A DNA stretch of 23,986 bases from Hyphomicrobiales bacterium (GTDB lineage Bacteria; Pseudomonadota; Alphaproteobacteria; Rhizobiales; Afifellaceae): positions 1 to 23,986 of the forward strand of contig JACCSN010000184.1 in the NCBI GenBank assembly GCA_013812985.1, in the 5' to 3' direction. The notes below the pieces were generated by a model, which was not told the origin of the DNA, searched no databases, and worked only from the letters and a program-made list of their open reading frames with translations. Below, piece by piece: positions 1 to 7,581 of this stretch. Every line of letters begins with the position of its first letter. Positions within the stretch are counted from its first letter, which is position 1. The position numbers and the translations under genes were made by a program.

Positions 1-323
1 TCCGTGATCCCCTGCAGGATACGGACCTTATCATCGGACCGACCTCGCAACACGAATTTCGTGTCGCCTAAATTCAGCTCGCCAGAAAACCGGCAGAACT
101 TCGTGAGCGCAAACTTTCCTCTTAGTCGATATGTGCCTTCTACCTGTCGGTCTCTGAATTCCGTGCATTGCCCTGAGACAGCGCCCGACGATTGAATCTC
201 GAGAGCGCAAATATCGCTTCCACCGGGTGTGAACGTCCAATCGCCCGCCAGTTCGGACGTGCCGCACGCTTGAGCAGTTACAACGCTCGATGCGATGATA
301 ATTCCCGCGATCATGACACGCAT
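1..323 (-). CDS. Small secreted protein of unknown function, C-terminus cut by window edge
   Basis: An open frame from ATG at 323 runs off the left edge without a stop (about 107 codons seen). It begins MRVMIAGIIIASSVVTAQACG, a short basic start, a hydrophobic stretch and an AQA-like signal peptidase I site, so the product is probably exported. The mature part has several cysteines and looks like a small beta-rich domain (ELAGDWTFTPGGSDICALEI, then a GTYRLRGKF-like stretch). This resembles small AprI/Inh-type lipocalin-like domains that start with 'aGxW' and contain a Cys pair, but that is a loose resemblance and not a firm call. A longer ORF in another frame over the same bases is Arg/His-rich and lacks a signal peptide, so it was not chosen. 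The start has only a G-rich, weak ribosome binding site. Confidence 0.6.
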   Translation of the reverse strand, partial: MRVMIAGIIIASSVVTAQACGTSELAGDWTFTPGGSDICALEIQSSGAVSGQCTEFRDRQVEGTYRLRGKFALTKFCRFSGELNLGDTKFVLRGRSDDKVRILQGIT

Positions 324-464
324 GCGGCCCCCCACAAAAGCACTCGATCGAGAACGATACAGTAGCATAACTGACACCGGGGATTTGGTCCACCGTGACT
401 GACCGCTATTCGTTCATCAGCGAATTATGTTGCTGAACTGCAACTCCGGGAGGCAGGCCGATGC

Positions 465-1286
465 TCACGACTTCTTCGGCTGGTAGACCTGCTCCGGGCC
501 TGGAAACGTGCCGGCGCGGACCTCGGAGGCGTAGGCCGCAACCGCCTCCTCGATATGCTCGCGCAACGACCCGAACCTCTTGACGAATTTCGGCACGCGG
601 TCGCTCAAGCCCAGCATGTCCTCAAGGACCAGGATCTGGCCGTCGCAGGCCGGCGACGCGCCGATGCCGATGGTCGGAGCCTCGATCGATTCGGTGATGG
701 CGCGCGCCACGGGCTCCACGATGCCCTCCAGGACGATGGCGAAGGCCCCCGCCTCGGCGATCGCCCGGGCGTCGGCCTCCAGGAGCTTCTGCCCCTCGCC
801 GCTCCTGCCCTGCACGCGGAAGCCGCCCATTGTGTTCACCGCCTGCGGGGTCAGGCCGACATGGCCCATCACCGGCACGCCGCGCTTGACGAGAAAGGCG
901 ACGGTCTCCGCCATAGGGACGCCGCCCTCCATCTTGATCGCCCCGGCGCCCGTTTCCTTCAGGACGCGCGAGGCATTGCGGAACGCCTGCTCGCGGCTCT
1001 CCTCATACGAGCCGAACGGCATGTCGACCACGACAAGCGCCCGGCTGGAGCCGCGCATCACCGCTCGCCCTTGCAGGATCATCATCTCCAGCGTCACCGG
1101 GACGGTGGTCTCCAGCCCGTGCATCACCATGCCGAGCGAATCGCCGACCAGGATGAAATCGCAATGGAGATCGACAATTCCGGCGGTATGGGCGTGGTAG
1201 GCCGTCAGCGACACGATCTTCTCTCCGCGCTTGCGGCCGGCGATGTCGACGGCGGTGATTCGGCGTTGGCTGGCCTGGAGCGACAT
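465..1286 (-). CDS. panB: 3-methyl-2-oxobutanoate hydroxymethyltransferase (ketopantoate hydroxymethyltransferase)
   Basis: PanB transfers a hydroxymethyl group from 5,10-methylenetetrahydrofolate to 2-oxoisovalerate, giving ketopantoate, the first committed step to pantothenate and CoA in the cytoplasm. The 273-residue protein has the usual length. Visible family motifs are [17 protein letters not shown] (about 23-39), [13 protein letters not shown] (45-57, metal-binding Asp about 49), [10 protein letters not shown] (85-94, second metal Asp), IKMEGG (117-122), [11 protein letters not shown] (138-148) and the VLEGIVEP segment carrying the catalytic-type Glu near 187. The family usually reads 'TAYDYP' where this one reads TAYHAH, so the aspartate of that motif is replaced by His. 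It lies 6 bases downstream of the NnrU-family gene on the same strand, so the two are probably cotranscribed. No panC is nearby. Confidence 0.95.
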   Translation of the reverse strand: MSLQASQRRITAVDIAGRKRGEKIVSLTAYHAHTAGIVDLHCDFILVGDSLGMVMHGLETTVPVTLEMMILQGRAVMRGSSRALVVVDMPFGSYEESREQAFRNASRVLKETGAGAIKMEGGVPMAETVAFLVKRGVPVMGHVGLTPQAVNTMGGFRVQGRSGEGQKLLEADARAIAEAGAFAIVLEGIVEPVARAITESIEAPTIGIGASPACDGQILVLEDMLGLSDRVPKFVKRFGSLREHIEEAVAAYASEVRAGTFPGPEQVYQPKKS

Positions 1287-1292
1287 GGCTGC

Positions 1293-1871
1293 TCAGGCGA
1301 GCGGGCTGACGCCGATCAGCCACTCATGCAGGCGCCAGACGAACGCCGCCCACAAGACCACGCCGAGGCCCACGGCGATCGCGTCGTTTCGCGCCGGGCC
1401 GGCGATCCGCACCGTTCCATCCCGGCGGTCGCGCCGGCGGTTCGCGGCGAAGTCCACGATCGCCCAGGCCAGGAACGAGCCGAAAAGCAGAAGGTCGGCG
1501 AGCGTGCCGTTGGCCAGAAGGTGGGCGACGGCCCAGACTTTCACGGCGAGGAGCATGGGATGCCCAAGACGCGCCTTCAGGCGTCCGCCGGGCGCCAGAA
1601 ACACCGCCAGCAGGATGAGCGCGACGAGGTTCAGCGTGACCGCGATATGCTGCGTCCAGACCGGCGGCTCCCAGACCACGACCGGATCGAGCCGCGACAG
1701 CCCATAACCCCAGACGATCAGGACGAGGCCGACCAGCGACACCAGCGAATAGAGGCCCTTCCAGGGACCTTCGCCGAGGCGGGCTATCGTGTGCTGGCGC
1801 CAGCTCTCGCCGAAGACCCGCACCAGATGGCTGCCCAGGAAGATGACGAGGCCGACAACGAGAACAATCAT
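1293..1871 (-). CDS. NnrU family integral membrane protein
   Basis: This hydrophobic protein of about 193 residues matches the NnrU family, named from a gene linked to nitrite/nitric oxide reduction in alphaproteobacteria; its biochemical role is unclear. It starts MIVLVVGLVIFLGSHLVRVF and shows about six membrane segments (for example LVSLVGLVLIVWGYGL and HIAVTLNLVALILLAVFLA). The family-typical 'GSH..R' near the N-terminus and 'HP.LLAVKVWAVAHLLANG' in the middle are present. The frame is open 8 codons further upstream (ATG at 1895), but the ATG at 1871 is chosen because GGAAGGG lies about 6 bases before it. It is the likely first gene of a two-gene unit with panB. No denitrification gene is in the window, so the context gives no support for a nitrogen-oxide role. 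Confidence 0.85.
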   Translation of the reverse strand: MIVLVVGLVIFLGSHLVRVFGESWRQHTIARLGEGPWKGLYSLVSLVGLVLIVWGYGLSRLDPVVVWEPPVWTQHIAVTLNLVALILLAVFLAPGGRLKARLGHPMLLAVKVWAVAHLLANGTLADLLLFGSFLAWAIVDFAANRRRDRRDGTVRIAGPARNDAIAVGLGVVLWAAFVWRLHEWLIGVSPLA

Positions 1872-2009
1872 CGATGCCCTTCCGCCGGCCCGCATGGGCG
1901 GCGCGTTTGGGCTATCTTACCTCACCGCGGCTGGCAAGCACGGCCCGCCGCCCGGAACGGAATCTGAGTTCCCGGCTTTTGCCCTCGACATCTGATGAGG
2001 AGACGTTTC

Positions 2010-2423
2010 ATGGCGGGCAGCGATTTCCGACTCCCCGGCTTCCAAAGCTCGGTGTCCAGTCCTGAACTCTACATTACCAGCGCGCTGCGCAACTTCCGCG
2101 AGGCCTCCCAGGCGTTAGGCGTGGCCGTGGACGCGCTTGTGCTCCGCCTCGCCACCCCGAGGGGCAGCGACAACCCCGATTACCAGATTGAGACCCTCGA
2201 CGGCGAGGACGCGGCGGTCTTCTCCGGCGAAACCCACGACTTCAAGCACGACGACATCACCATCCATGTCGAGGAGGATCAGCTGCAGGACCAGACCTAT
2301 TCGGCCGAACAGGTGAAGGATTGGCTGAACGTCCTCAACGGCGAGGGGACTGCCGGTGGGTCAATCAGTCCCATTCTGTCCGACAGCTGGAAGGACAGCG
2401 ACGCCAGCGATCCCCGCGACTGA
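2010..2423 (+). CDS. Acidic hypothetical protein
   Basis: I do not recognise this 137-residue protein. It starts MAGSDFRLPGFQSSVSSPEL; the ATG at 2010 is preceded by AGGAGA at 1998-2003 with 6-base spacing, which is better than the ATG at 1995. It has no signal peptide or membrane segment. It is strongly acidic (DGEDAAVF, KHDDITIHVEEDQLQD, SDSWKDSDASDPRD), and residues about 18-50 (PELYITSALRNFREASQALG) could form an amphipathic helix. The C-terminus is low-complexity Gly/Ser/Asp and probably disordered. Third-position GC is like that of neighbouring genes, supporting that it is real. It stands alone on the plus strand, divergent from the nnrU-panB unit and convergent with the sugar dehydrogenase. 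Confidence 0.7.
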   Translation: MAGSDFRLPGFQSSVSSPELYITSALRNFREASQALGVAVDALVLRLATPRGSDNPDYQIETLDGEDAAVFSGETHDFKHDDITIHVEEDQLQDQTYSAEQVKDWLNVLNGEGTAGGSISPILSDSWKDSDASDPRD

Positions 2424-2462
2424 ACTCCGCCGATCCCGAGCTAGGATGCACGTTTCCGCAAG

Positions 2463-2490
2463 GCAGCGCCGCGTTAGCCCTCGGCGCTGC
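2463..2490. terminator. Hairpin between convergent genes, possible bidirectional terminator
   Basis: GCAGCGCCG (2463-2471) is followed after a 10-base loop by its exact complement CGGCGCTGC (2482-2490). It lies in the 84-base gap between two convergent genes, where a terminator is expected. There is no T-run on either side, so intrinsic termination would be weak. Confidence 0.45.
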
Positions 2491-2507
2491 GTTGCGCCAG
2501 AATCACG

Positions 2508-3677
2508 TCATTCGGTCACGACCGCCGCGTCATCCGCGGGGCTGACCTTGAGGATCTCGCCGTCGTCTTCGTCGGTCAAAAGATAGAGCGCGCCGTCCGG
2601 CCCCTCCACGACGTCACGGATGCGCAGCCCGAGATCGGTGAGCATCCTCTCCTCCGAGACAACCTTGTTCCCATCCAGCTCCAGTCGCACCAGAGATGTC
2701 GCCCTGAGACCGCCGACGAACAGGTCGCCCTGCCATTCGGGGAAACTCTCGCCGCTGTGGAACGCCATGCCGGACGGGGCGATGACCGGCGTCCATTGAT
2801 AGATCGCGTCCTCGAACCCTTCCGCGTCCGACTCGCCGCCGCCGACCGGAGAGCCATTGTAATTCACGCCGAAGGAGACGATCGGCCAGCCGTAATTCTT
2901 GCCGGCCTCGGGAATGTTGAGCTCGTCGCCGCCTCGTGGACCGTGCTCGACTTCCCAGAGCGTCCCCGTTTCCGGATTGATCGCCGCCGCCTGGATGTTG
3001 CGGTGGCCATAGGACCAGATCTCCGGCAGGGCGCCTTCGGTCGTGACGAACGGGTTGTCCTCCGGAACCGCGCCGTCGGGGTGAAGCCGCACGATCTTGC
3101 CGAGATGCGAATTCAGCTCCTGCGCCTGGCCGCGGAACTTCGCTTCCGAGCGTTCGCCTAGGGTGACGAAGAGATCGCCCTCCCCGTCGAAAACCAGGCG
3201 CGAACCGAAATGGTTCGTGCTCCGCACCTTCGGCTGCTGGGAAAAGATCACCTCCACATCCGCCAAGCCGGTCATGTCTTTGCTCAGAGTTCCGCGAGCG
3301 ACCGCGGTTGAATTGCCGCCCTCGCCCGGCTCCGAGTAGCTGAGGTAGACGCGGCGATTCTCCGCGAATCCGGGATCGATTTCGATGTCGAGCAAGCCGC
3401 CCTGACCGCGCGCATCGACCTTCGGCACACCGGACAGCGGCTTCGACAGCTTACCCTCGGGTGAGACGCGGCGAAGCTGCCCCCGCCGCTCGGTCACCAG
3501 CGCGCCGCCGTCCGGAAGGAAGGCGAGCCCCCAAGGATGATCGAGTCCGTCGGCCACCGTCTCGATATGAATCTTCGCCTGTTCGGTGTCGAGGGTCGTG
3601 TCCAGCGCGAAAGCTTGAGGGCCGACTGCAATGGCGGCCGAAGCGAGGATCAGCTGGTTGATCGCGCGTTGACGCAT
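2508..3677 (-). CDS. PQQ-dependent sugar dehydrogenase (soluble GDH/YliI family), exported
   Basis: This family is a six-bladed beta-propeller that oxidises aldose sugars in the periplasm with pyrroloquinoline quinone. The protein has 389 residues. MRQRAINQLILASAAIAVGPQAFA is a signal peptide ending in a QAFA-type site. Family motifs follow: GLDHPWGLAFLPDG (about 38-51, with the conserved His), VTERRGQL, GQGGLLDIEIDPGF, SYSEPG, GHRNIQAAAINP, EHGPRGGDELN, NYGWPIVSFGVNY, and the C-terminal IRDVVEGPDGALYLLTD. The ATG at 3677 is used because GGAGA lies a few bases before it and the signal peptide begins there; the frame stays open upstream to 3902 but those residues look non-coding. No PQQ biosynthesis genes are in the window. 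Substrate specificity cannot be read from sequence. Confidence 0.9.
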   Translation of the reverse strand: MRQRAINQLILASAAIAVGPQAFALDTTLDTEQAKIHIETVADGLDHPWGLAFLPDGGALVTERRGQLRRVSPEGKLSKPLSGVPKVDARGQGGLLDIEIDPGFAENRRVYLSYSEPGEGGNSTAVARGTLSKDMTGLADVEVIFSQQPKVRSTNHFGSRLVFDGEGDLFVTLGERSEAKFRGQAQELNSHLGKIVRLHPDGAVPEDNPFVTTEGALPEIWSYGHRNIQAAAINPETGTLWEVEHGPRGGDELNIPEAGKNYGWPIVSFGVNYNGSPVGGGESDAEGFEDAIYQWTPVIAPSGMAFHSGESFPEWQGDLFVGGLRATSLVRLELDGNKVVSEERMLTDLGLRIRDVVEGPDGALYLLTDEDDGEILKVSPADDAAVVTE

Positions 3678-3858
3678 GGTTGTCTCCTTCTCTCCGGCCG
3701 TGACCGGAACCTCGTTCTCGCTGCGGCAATCACCCGGTTCACCTTTGGTTCCACCCTCACGTATTTGTTGATCGCGCAGCGACGATCCGCTTCGCGCAGA
3801 TGCTCGGAACCCACCTCGGCTGGTAAGCGTCACGTCCCTCATGCGGGTCGAAATCGTG

Positions 3859-3894
3859 ACTTGAACCTTCCGGCGGATCGGACTAGGTTCAAGT
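3859..3894 (+). promoter_or_regulatory. Perfect 10-bp inverted repeat with embedded promoter-like hexamers
   Basis: ACTTGAACCT (3859-3868) and AGGTTCAAGT (3885-3894) are perfect complements separated by 16 bases. Inside the dyad, TTGAAC (3861-3866) and TAGGTT (3884-3889) are 17 bases apart, the geometry of -35 and -10 elements facing right. Dyads embedded in the core promoter are typical of MerR-family activators, and the half-site 'AACCTTCC' recalls CueR/HmrR-type operators, but the symmetry here does not fit exactly. A ribosome binding site and a very short ORF follow at once (3907-3958). Confidence 0.5.
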
Positions 3895-3906
3895 TCATCC
3901 AAGGAA

Positions 3907-3958
3907 AGGGAGGTCTAGAAAAATGGCGCCTTCGACGCAACCTGGGCCGGTTTCGTAG
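3907..3958 (+). pseudogene. Ribosome binding site and start codon followed by an 11-codon ORF; possible gene stump or leader peptide
   Basis: AGGGAGG at 3907-3913 stands 9 bases before ATG at 3923. The frame reads MAPSTQPGPVS and stops at TAG 3956-3958. Downstream of the dyad at 3859-3894 this gives promoter, ribosome binding site and start but no gene. In the neighbouring frame the same bases read AFDATWAGFVEPASSREIG and stop after about 30 codons, so a small indel near the start is possible, but I do not recognise that peptide. Alternatives are a leader peptide or chance. Confidence 0.3.
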
Positions 3959-4482
3959 AGCCCGCAAGCTCCCGCGAGATCGGCCGTCCTCTCACACAAT
4001 TAGATCAGATTCTCTGATGCAGCTTGGACTGCGCTGCTCTGACGGCTACGACGTGCGAGTTGAGGATCGCCTTCTCGCCACCAGGGTTTCGAAGTTGAAT
4101 GCTGCACGACACAAATTGAAGCTACAGGGTTGCAGGCACTCTCCTTGATGGGGCCAGAAAGCACCGGCCACCCTTGAAATGGTGGGAGAGAGCGAGAAGC
4201 CCTTCCTAGGCGGTTCTTCGGCGCGTAATCCTTCGCGACGGAGAGCCGCCCAGGCGAACTGAGTTCCCCCCAGCCTTGTTGTTTTGAGTGGACCTTCCGC
4301 TTCGTTCAGCCAGCGGAGCTTGCTGGTTCACCAATCTCACATACCCATTGTTGCTCGGCCGCTCGCGCACCTTCCGGGCCTACGCTCCAACCGCCTTAAT
4401 GCTGCCCGAAGCCTCCGGAACAAAGAACGAACTTGATGTCGGCGGCATGTCAGCCCGTCGTGGCAAGCTTGTTTACTGATTC
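3959..4482. other. Intergenic region without a recognisable gene
   Basis: Open frames here (for example 3537-4148 and 4288-4479 on the plus strand) have no ribosome binding sites, mixed composition and no family motifs. AT content is higher than in the flanking genes. I see no tRNA, no transposase fragment and no terminal repeats. The last part must carry the parE promoter, but no clear -35/-10 pair is visible. Confidence 0.5.
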
Positions 4483-6549
4483 GTGAACACCATGAGCGCC
4501 ATGGACCGCAAGGACGACCTCTTTCCAGATGCCGGCACAGATGCGGGCGACTCCGCCGTGCCGGAACCCCCCGCGCGCCAATCTCGCCGCATTGCCGCCG
4601 CCGCCCCTGTCGCCGCCACCTATACGGCGGCGGACATCGAGGTGCTGGAGGGGCTTGAGCCTGTCCGCCGCCGGCCGGGCATGTATATCGGCGGCACCGA
4701 CGAGAAGGCGATGCACCACCTCTTCGCCGAGGTCATCGACAATTCCATGGACGAGGCGGTGGCCGGCCATGCCACCTGGATCGAGGTGGAGCTCGACGCC
4801 GAGGGGATGCTGTCCGTCACCGATAACGGCCGCGGCATCCCGGTCGACCCTCATCCGAAGTTCCGCGAGAAATCGGCGCTCGAGGTCATCATGACGACCC
4901 TGCACGCCGGCGGGAAATTCGATTCGAAGGTCTACGAGACTTCGGGCGGCCTGCATGGCGTGGGCGTCTCCGTCGTCAACGCCCTGTCGGACCGGCTGGA
5001 CGTGGAAGTGGCGCGCGAGCGCAAGCTCTACCGGCAGTCCTTTTCGCGGGGCCGGCCGACGGGTCCGCTGGTGGAAGCCGGCGAGGTGCATAATCGCCGC
5101 GGCACAAAAATCCGCTTCCACCCCGACCCGGAGATTTTTGGCGCAAAGGCGCGATTCGAGCCGGACCGGCTATTTCGGATGGCGCGGTCCAAGGCCTATC
5201 TCTTTGGCGGCGTCGAGATTCGCTGGTCCTGCGCGCCGGCCGTCCTTCCCGAGAAGGGCGACACACCGGCGAAGGCGGTTTTTCATTTCCCCGGCGGCCT
5301 CAAGGACTACCTGGCCGAATCACTTGTCGGCGAAGCCCTCGTCGGCGGCGAAATCTTTGCCGGAAAGACCGCCCGCCAGGGCGGCCACGGCGGGCTCGAA
5401 TGGGCGATCGCCTGGTTCGGCGGGGACGGTTTCGCCCGCTCCTATTGCAACACGATCCCCACGCCCGAGGGCGGCACGCACGAAGCCGGATTGCGCAGCG
5501 TTCTCATGCGCGGCTTCAAGGCCTATGCCGAGCACGCCGGCAACAAGCGAGCCGCCGTCGTCACCGCCGACGACATCATGACGTCCTGCGCCGCCATGCT
5601 GTCGGTGTTCATCCGCGAGCCCGAGTTCGTCGGCCAGACGAAGGACCGGCTGGCCAGCATCGAGGCGGTGCGCATCGTCGAGAACGGCATCCGCGACGCC
5701 TTCGACCATTGGCTGGCGGCCTCGCCGGCGCGTTCGACGCAGCTTCTGGACTGGGTGATCGACCGAGCCGAGGAGCGCCTCCGGCGCCGCCGCGAGAAGG
5801 AGATCTCGCGCAAGACCGCCACCCGCAAGCTGCGCCTCCCCGGCAAGCTCGCAGATTGCAGCTCAGGCGTCCGCGAGGACACCGAGCTCTTCATCGTGGA
5901 GGGTGATTCGGCCGGCGGCTCCGCCAAGCAGGCGCGCGACCGCCGCACGCAGGCGATCCTGCCGTTGCGCGGAAAAATCCTGAACGTCGCCAATGCCGGG
6001 CGCGAGAAGCTGGCGGCGAATCAGCAGCTTTCCGATCTCCTGCAGGCGCTCGGCTGCGATTCGGGCTCGCGCTACCGTGAGGACGACCTCCGCTACGGCA
6101 AGGTCATCATCATGACCGACGCCGACGTGGACGGCGCGCATATCGCCTCCCTGCTCATCACCTTCTTCTATCGCGAGCTGCCGGAACTGATCGACCAGGG
6201 CCACCTCTACCTCGCCGTGCCGCCGCTGTTCCGCATCGCGCAAGGGCCAAAAGTTCTCTTCGCCCGCGACGACGCGCATCGCGACGAGCTCCTGAAGACG
6301 GAGTTCGCCGGGCGCGGCAAGGTGGAGACCAGCCGCTTCAAGGGTTTGGGCGAGATGCCGATGCAGCAGCTCCGCGACACAACCATGGATCCCGCCAAGC
6401 GCACGCTGCTCCGGGTCGAGGTGGTCGACGCCGAGATCCAGCTGACGCGCGACACGGTCACGCGGCTGATGGGCGCCAGGCCGGAAGACCGCTTCTCCTT
6501 CATTCAGGAGCGCGCGGCTTTCGCCGGCGAGGAGCTGATCGACGTTTAG
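4483..6549 (+). CDS. parE: DNA topoisomerase IV subunit B
   Basis: ParE is the ATPase subunit of topoisomerase IV, which decatenates daughter chromosomes with ParC. The 688-residue product is shorter than GyrB and has QTKDRLAS where GyrB usually reads QTKTKLGN, so ParE is preferred. Domains in order: GHKL ATPase with EVIDNSMDEAVAGHA (about 83-97, catalytic Glu and Mg-binding Asn), VTDNGRGIP (112-120) and GGLHGVGVSVVNALS (155-169); the transducer domain; the TOPRIM domain with LFIVEGDSAGGSAKQARDR (from about 468) and IMTDADVDGAH (from about 544); and FKGLGEM near the C-terminus. The start is uncertain: GTG 4483, ATG 4492 and ATG 4501 are in frame and none has a clear ribosome binding site; 4501 (MDRKDDLF) is an attractive alternative. 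The first ~45 residues are low-complexity Pro/Ala. Confidence 0.93.
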   Translation: MNTMSAMDRKDDLFPDAGTDAGDSAVPEPPARQSRRIAAAAPVAATYTAADIEVLEGLEPVRRRPGMYIGGTDEKAMHHLFAEVIDNSMDEAVAGHATWIEVELDAEGMLSVTDNGRGIPVDPHPKFREKSALEVIMTTLHAGGKFDSKVYETSGGLHGVGVSVVNALSDRLDVEVARERKLYRQSFSRGRPTGPLVEAGEVHNRRGTKIRFHPDPEIFGAKARFEPDRLFRMARSKAYLFGGVEIRWSCAPAVLPEKGDTPAKAVFHFPGGLKDYLAESLVGEALVGGEIFAGKTARQGGHGGLEWAIAWFGGDGFARSYCNTIPTPEGGTHEAGLRSVLMRGFKAYAEHAGNKRAAVVTADDIMTSCAAMLSVFIREPEFVGQTKDRLASIEAVRIVENGIRDAFDHWLAASPARSTQLLDWVIDRAEERLRRRREKEISRKTATRKLRLPGKLADCSSGVREDTELFIVEGDSAGGSAKQARDRRTQAILPLRGKILNVANAGREKLAANQQLSDLLQALGCDSGSRYREDDLRYGKVIIMTDADVDGAHIASLLITFFYRELPELIDQGHLYLAVPPLFRIAQGPKVLFARDDAHRDELLKTEFAGRGKVETSRFKGLGEMPMQQLRDTTMDPAKRTLLRVEVVDAEIQLTRDTVTRLMGARPEDRFSFIQERAAFAGEELIDV

Positions 6550-6595
6550 CGGCGGCGCCGCTCGGTTCGGCCTCCCCCTCGCCGCATCAGATCAA

Positions 6596-6617
6596 GGAGC
6601 CCGGCGAACCGGGCTCC
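6596..6617. terminator. Hairpin between convergent parE and outer-membrane gene
   Basis: GGAGCCCGG (6596-6604), a CGAA loop, then CCGGGCTCC (6609-6617) form a perfect 9-bp GC-rich stem. It sits between the parE stop and the stop of the minus-strand barrel gene, so it can serve both. The pyrimidine tail on the plus side (CTCTCGTT) and the TTGATCT tail on the minus side are weak. Confidence 0.65.
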
Positions 6618-6639
6618 CTCTCGTTCAGGTTGGGAACGA

Positions 6640-7356
6640 TCAACCGCCGCCGAAAAGATTGCCGAACTTGAGGTTGACGCGGCCGCGGACCACATCGGCG
6701 TCTGTGTTAAGCTCAGCGTCTTCCGTATCCAGAACGTCCTCGAAATCGTAGTGGAGATATTCCGCGCCGACCGTCACGTTGTTCGTGACCAGGAACTCGC
6801 CGCCGCCGCCGGCGGCCCAGCCGATCTCGATCTCGCTGTCGCCTTCGCCGCCGGTCATATCGATCCTGGCGAAACCGACGCCGCCGGTCCCGAATACGAG
6901 AAACCGATCGACGGTGAAGCCGGCCCGGAGCCTTGCGGACGCGAGATAGTCGTAAAGCTTGGCGTCTTCGTCATCAGTGCCGTCGTCGAACGAAGCTTCG
7001 ATGCCGGACCAGCTCGCATCGCCCTCCGCCCCGAGCACAATGCTGTTCCACTGCCAATTGACCCCGACCTGGCCGCCGAAAACAGGCCCTTCGATGTCGA
7101 CGCCGAACGCGTCGTTCAAGCCGATGCAGCGCTCGTCGTCATCATCAGCGTCGCCGCTGTCGAACCCGCCGTCCAGACAGGCCTCAACATCCGACCAGCC
7201 GTAGCCGCCGTGCAGGCCGACGTAGAAGCCGCCCCAATCGCCGGCCGCGATCGGCGCCAGGCTCGGACCCGGCTCTTCGAAGGGGAGGAAGTCGGCAGCA
7301 TGGGCGGCGCTCGAAATCAGCGCGGCAGCCGCCGTGGAGAGGAGAAAACGCATCAT
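6640..7356 (-). CDS. Outer membrane beta-barrel protein, Omp25/Omp31-type porin family
   Basis: This is a 238-residue predicted 8-stranded outer membrane barrel. MMRFLLSTAAAALISSAAHA is a signal peptide with an AHA-A cleavage site. The mature protein has family signatures: WGGFYVGLHGGYGW (about 41-54), GGQVGVNWQWNSIVLGAEGDASWSG (94-118), LASARLRAGFTVDRFLVFGTGGVGFA (138-163) and NNVTVGAEYLHYDFEDV (192-208). Acidic surface loops appear at about 61-78, 122-133 and 205-221. The C-terminus is VNLKFGNLFGGG, so the usual terminal aromatic residue is followed by three glycines. It is a paralogue of the next gene upstream (7582-8598) but without its poly-Asp and Gly/Asn insertions. A strong terminator at 7525-7553 separates the two, so they are probably transcribed independently. 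Start at 7356 or 7353, after GAGGG. Confidence 0.88.
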   Translation of the reverse strand: MMRFLLSTAAAALISSAAHAADFLPFEEPGPSLAPIAAGDWGGFYVGLHGGYGWSDVEACLDGGFDSGDADDDDERCIGLNDAFGVDIEGPVFGGQVGVNWQWNSIVLGAEGDASWSGIEASFDDGTDDEDAKLYDYLASARLRAGFTVDRFLVFGTGGVGFARIDMTGGEGDSEIEIGWAAGGGGEFLVTNNVTVGAEYLHYDFEDVLDTEDAELNTDADVVRGRVNLKFGNLFGGG

Positions 7357-7524
7357 AACAGCCCTCGAATATTCGATGAGGGAGTCCTAATGAATTCTGA
7401 CTAATGAAGCGTTTACTCGAGGCTAACCATCGCGAGTCAAAGAGCGGCCATCGGCGACCTAAAGCCAGGGCCACGGAGAACAAAAGGAGAGAGGCTGAGG
7501 ATTTCTGTCGGATTTGCAGGTGCC

Positions 7525-7553
7525 AAAAGAAAAAGCCCGGCAAAAGCCGGGCT
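7525..7553 (-). terminator. Rho-independent terminator of the loop-expanded barrel gene
   Basis: Read on the minus strand, AGCCCGGC, loop TTTT, GCCGGGCT is a perfect 8-bp stem followed directly by TTTTTCTTTT. It lies 28 bases beyond the stop of the gene at 7582-8598. This is the clearest intrinsic terminator in the window. Confidence 0.85.
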
Positions 7554-7581
7554 GATCCTATTGTCTTGCGAAATTTGCCGA

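Noticed and set aside
31..393. 120-codon minus-strand ORF MDQIPGVSYATVSF
   Set aside because: It overlaps the secreted-protein frame starting at 323, which has a proper signal peptide; this frame is Arg/His-rich and featureless.
555..1967. 470-codon plus-strand ORF opposite panB and nnrU
   Set aside because: Rich in Arg, His, Asp and Ala with no motif; it is the antisense shadow of two clear genes in high-GC DNA.
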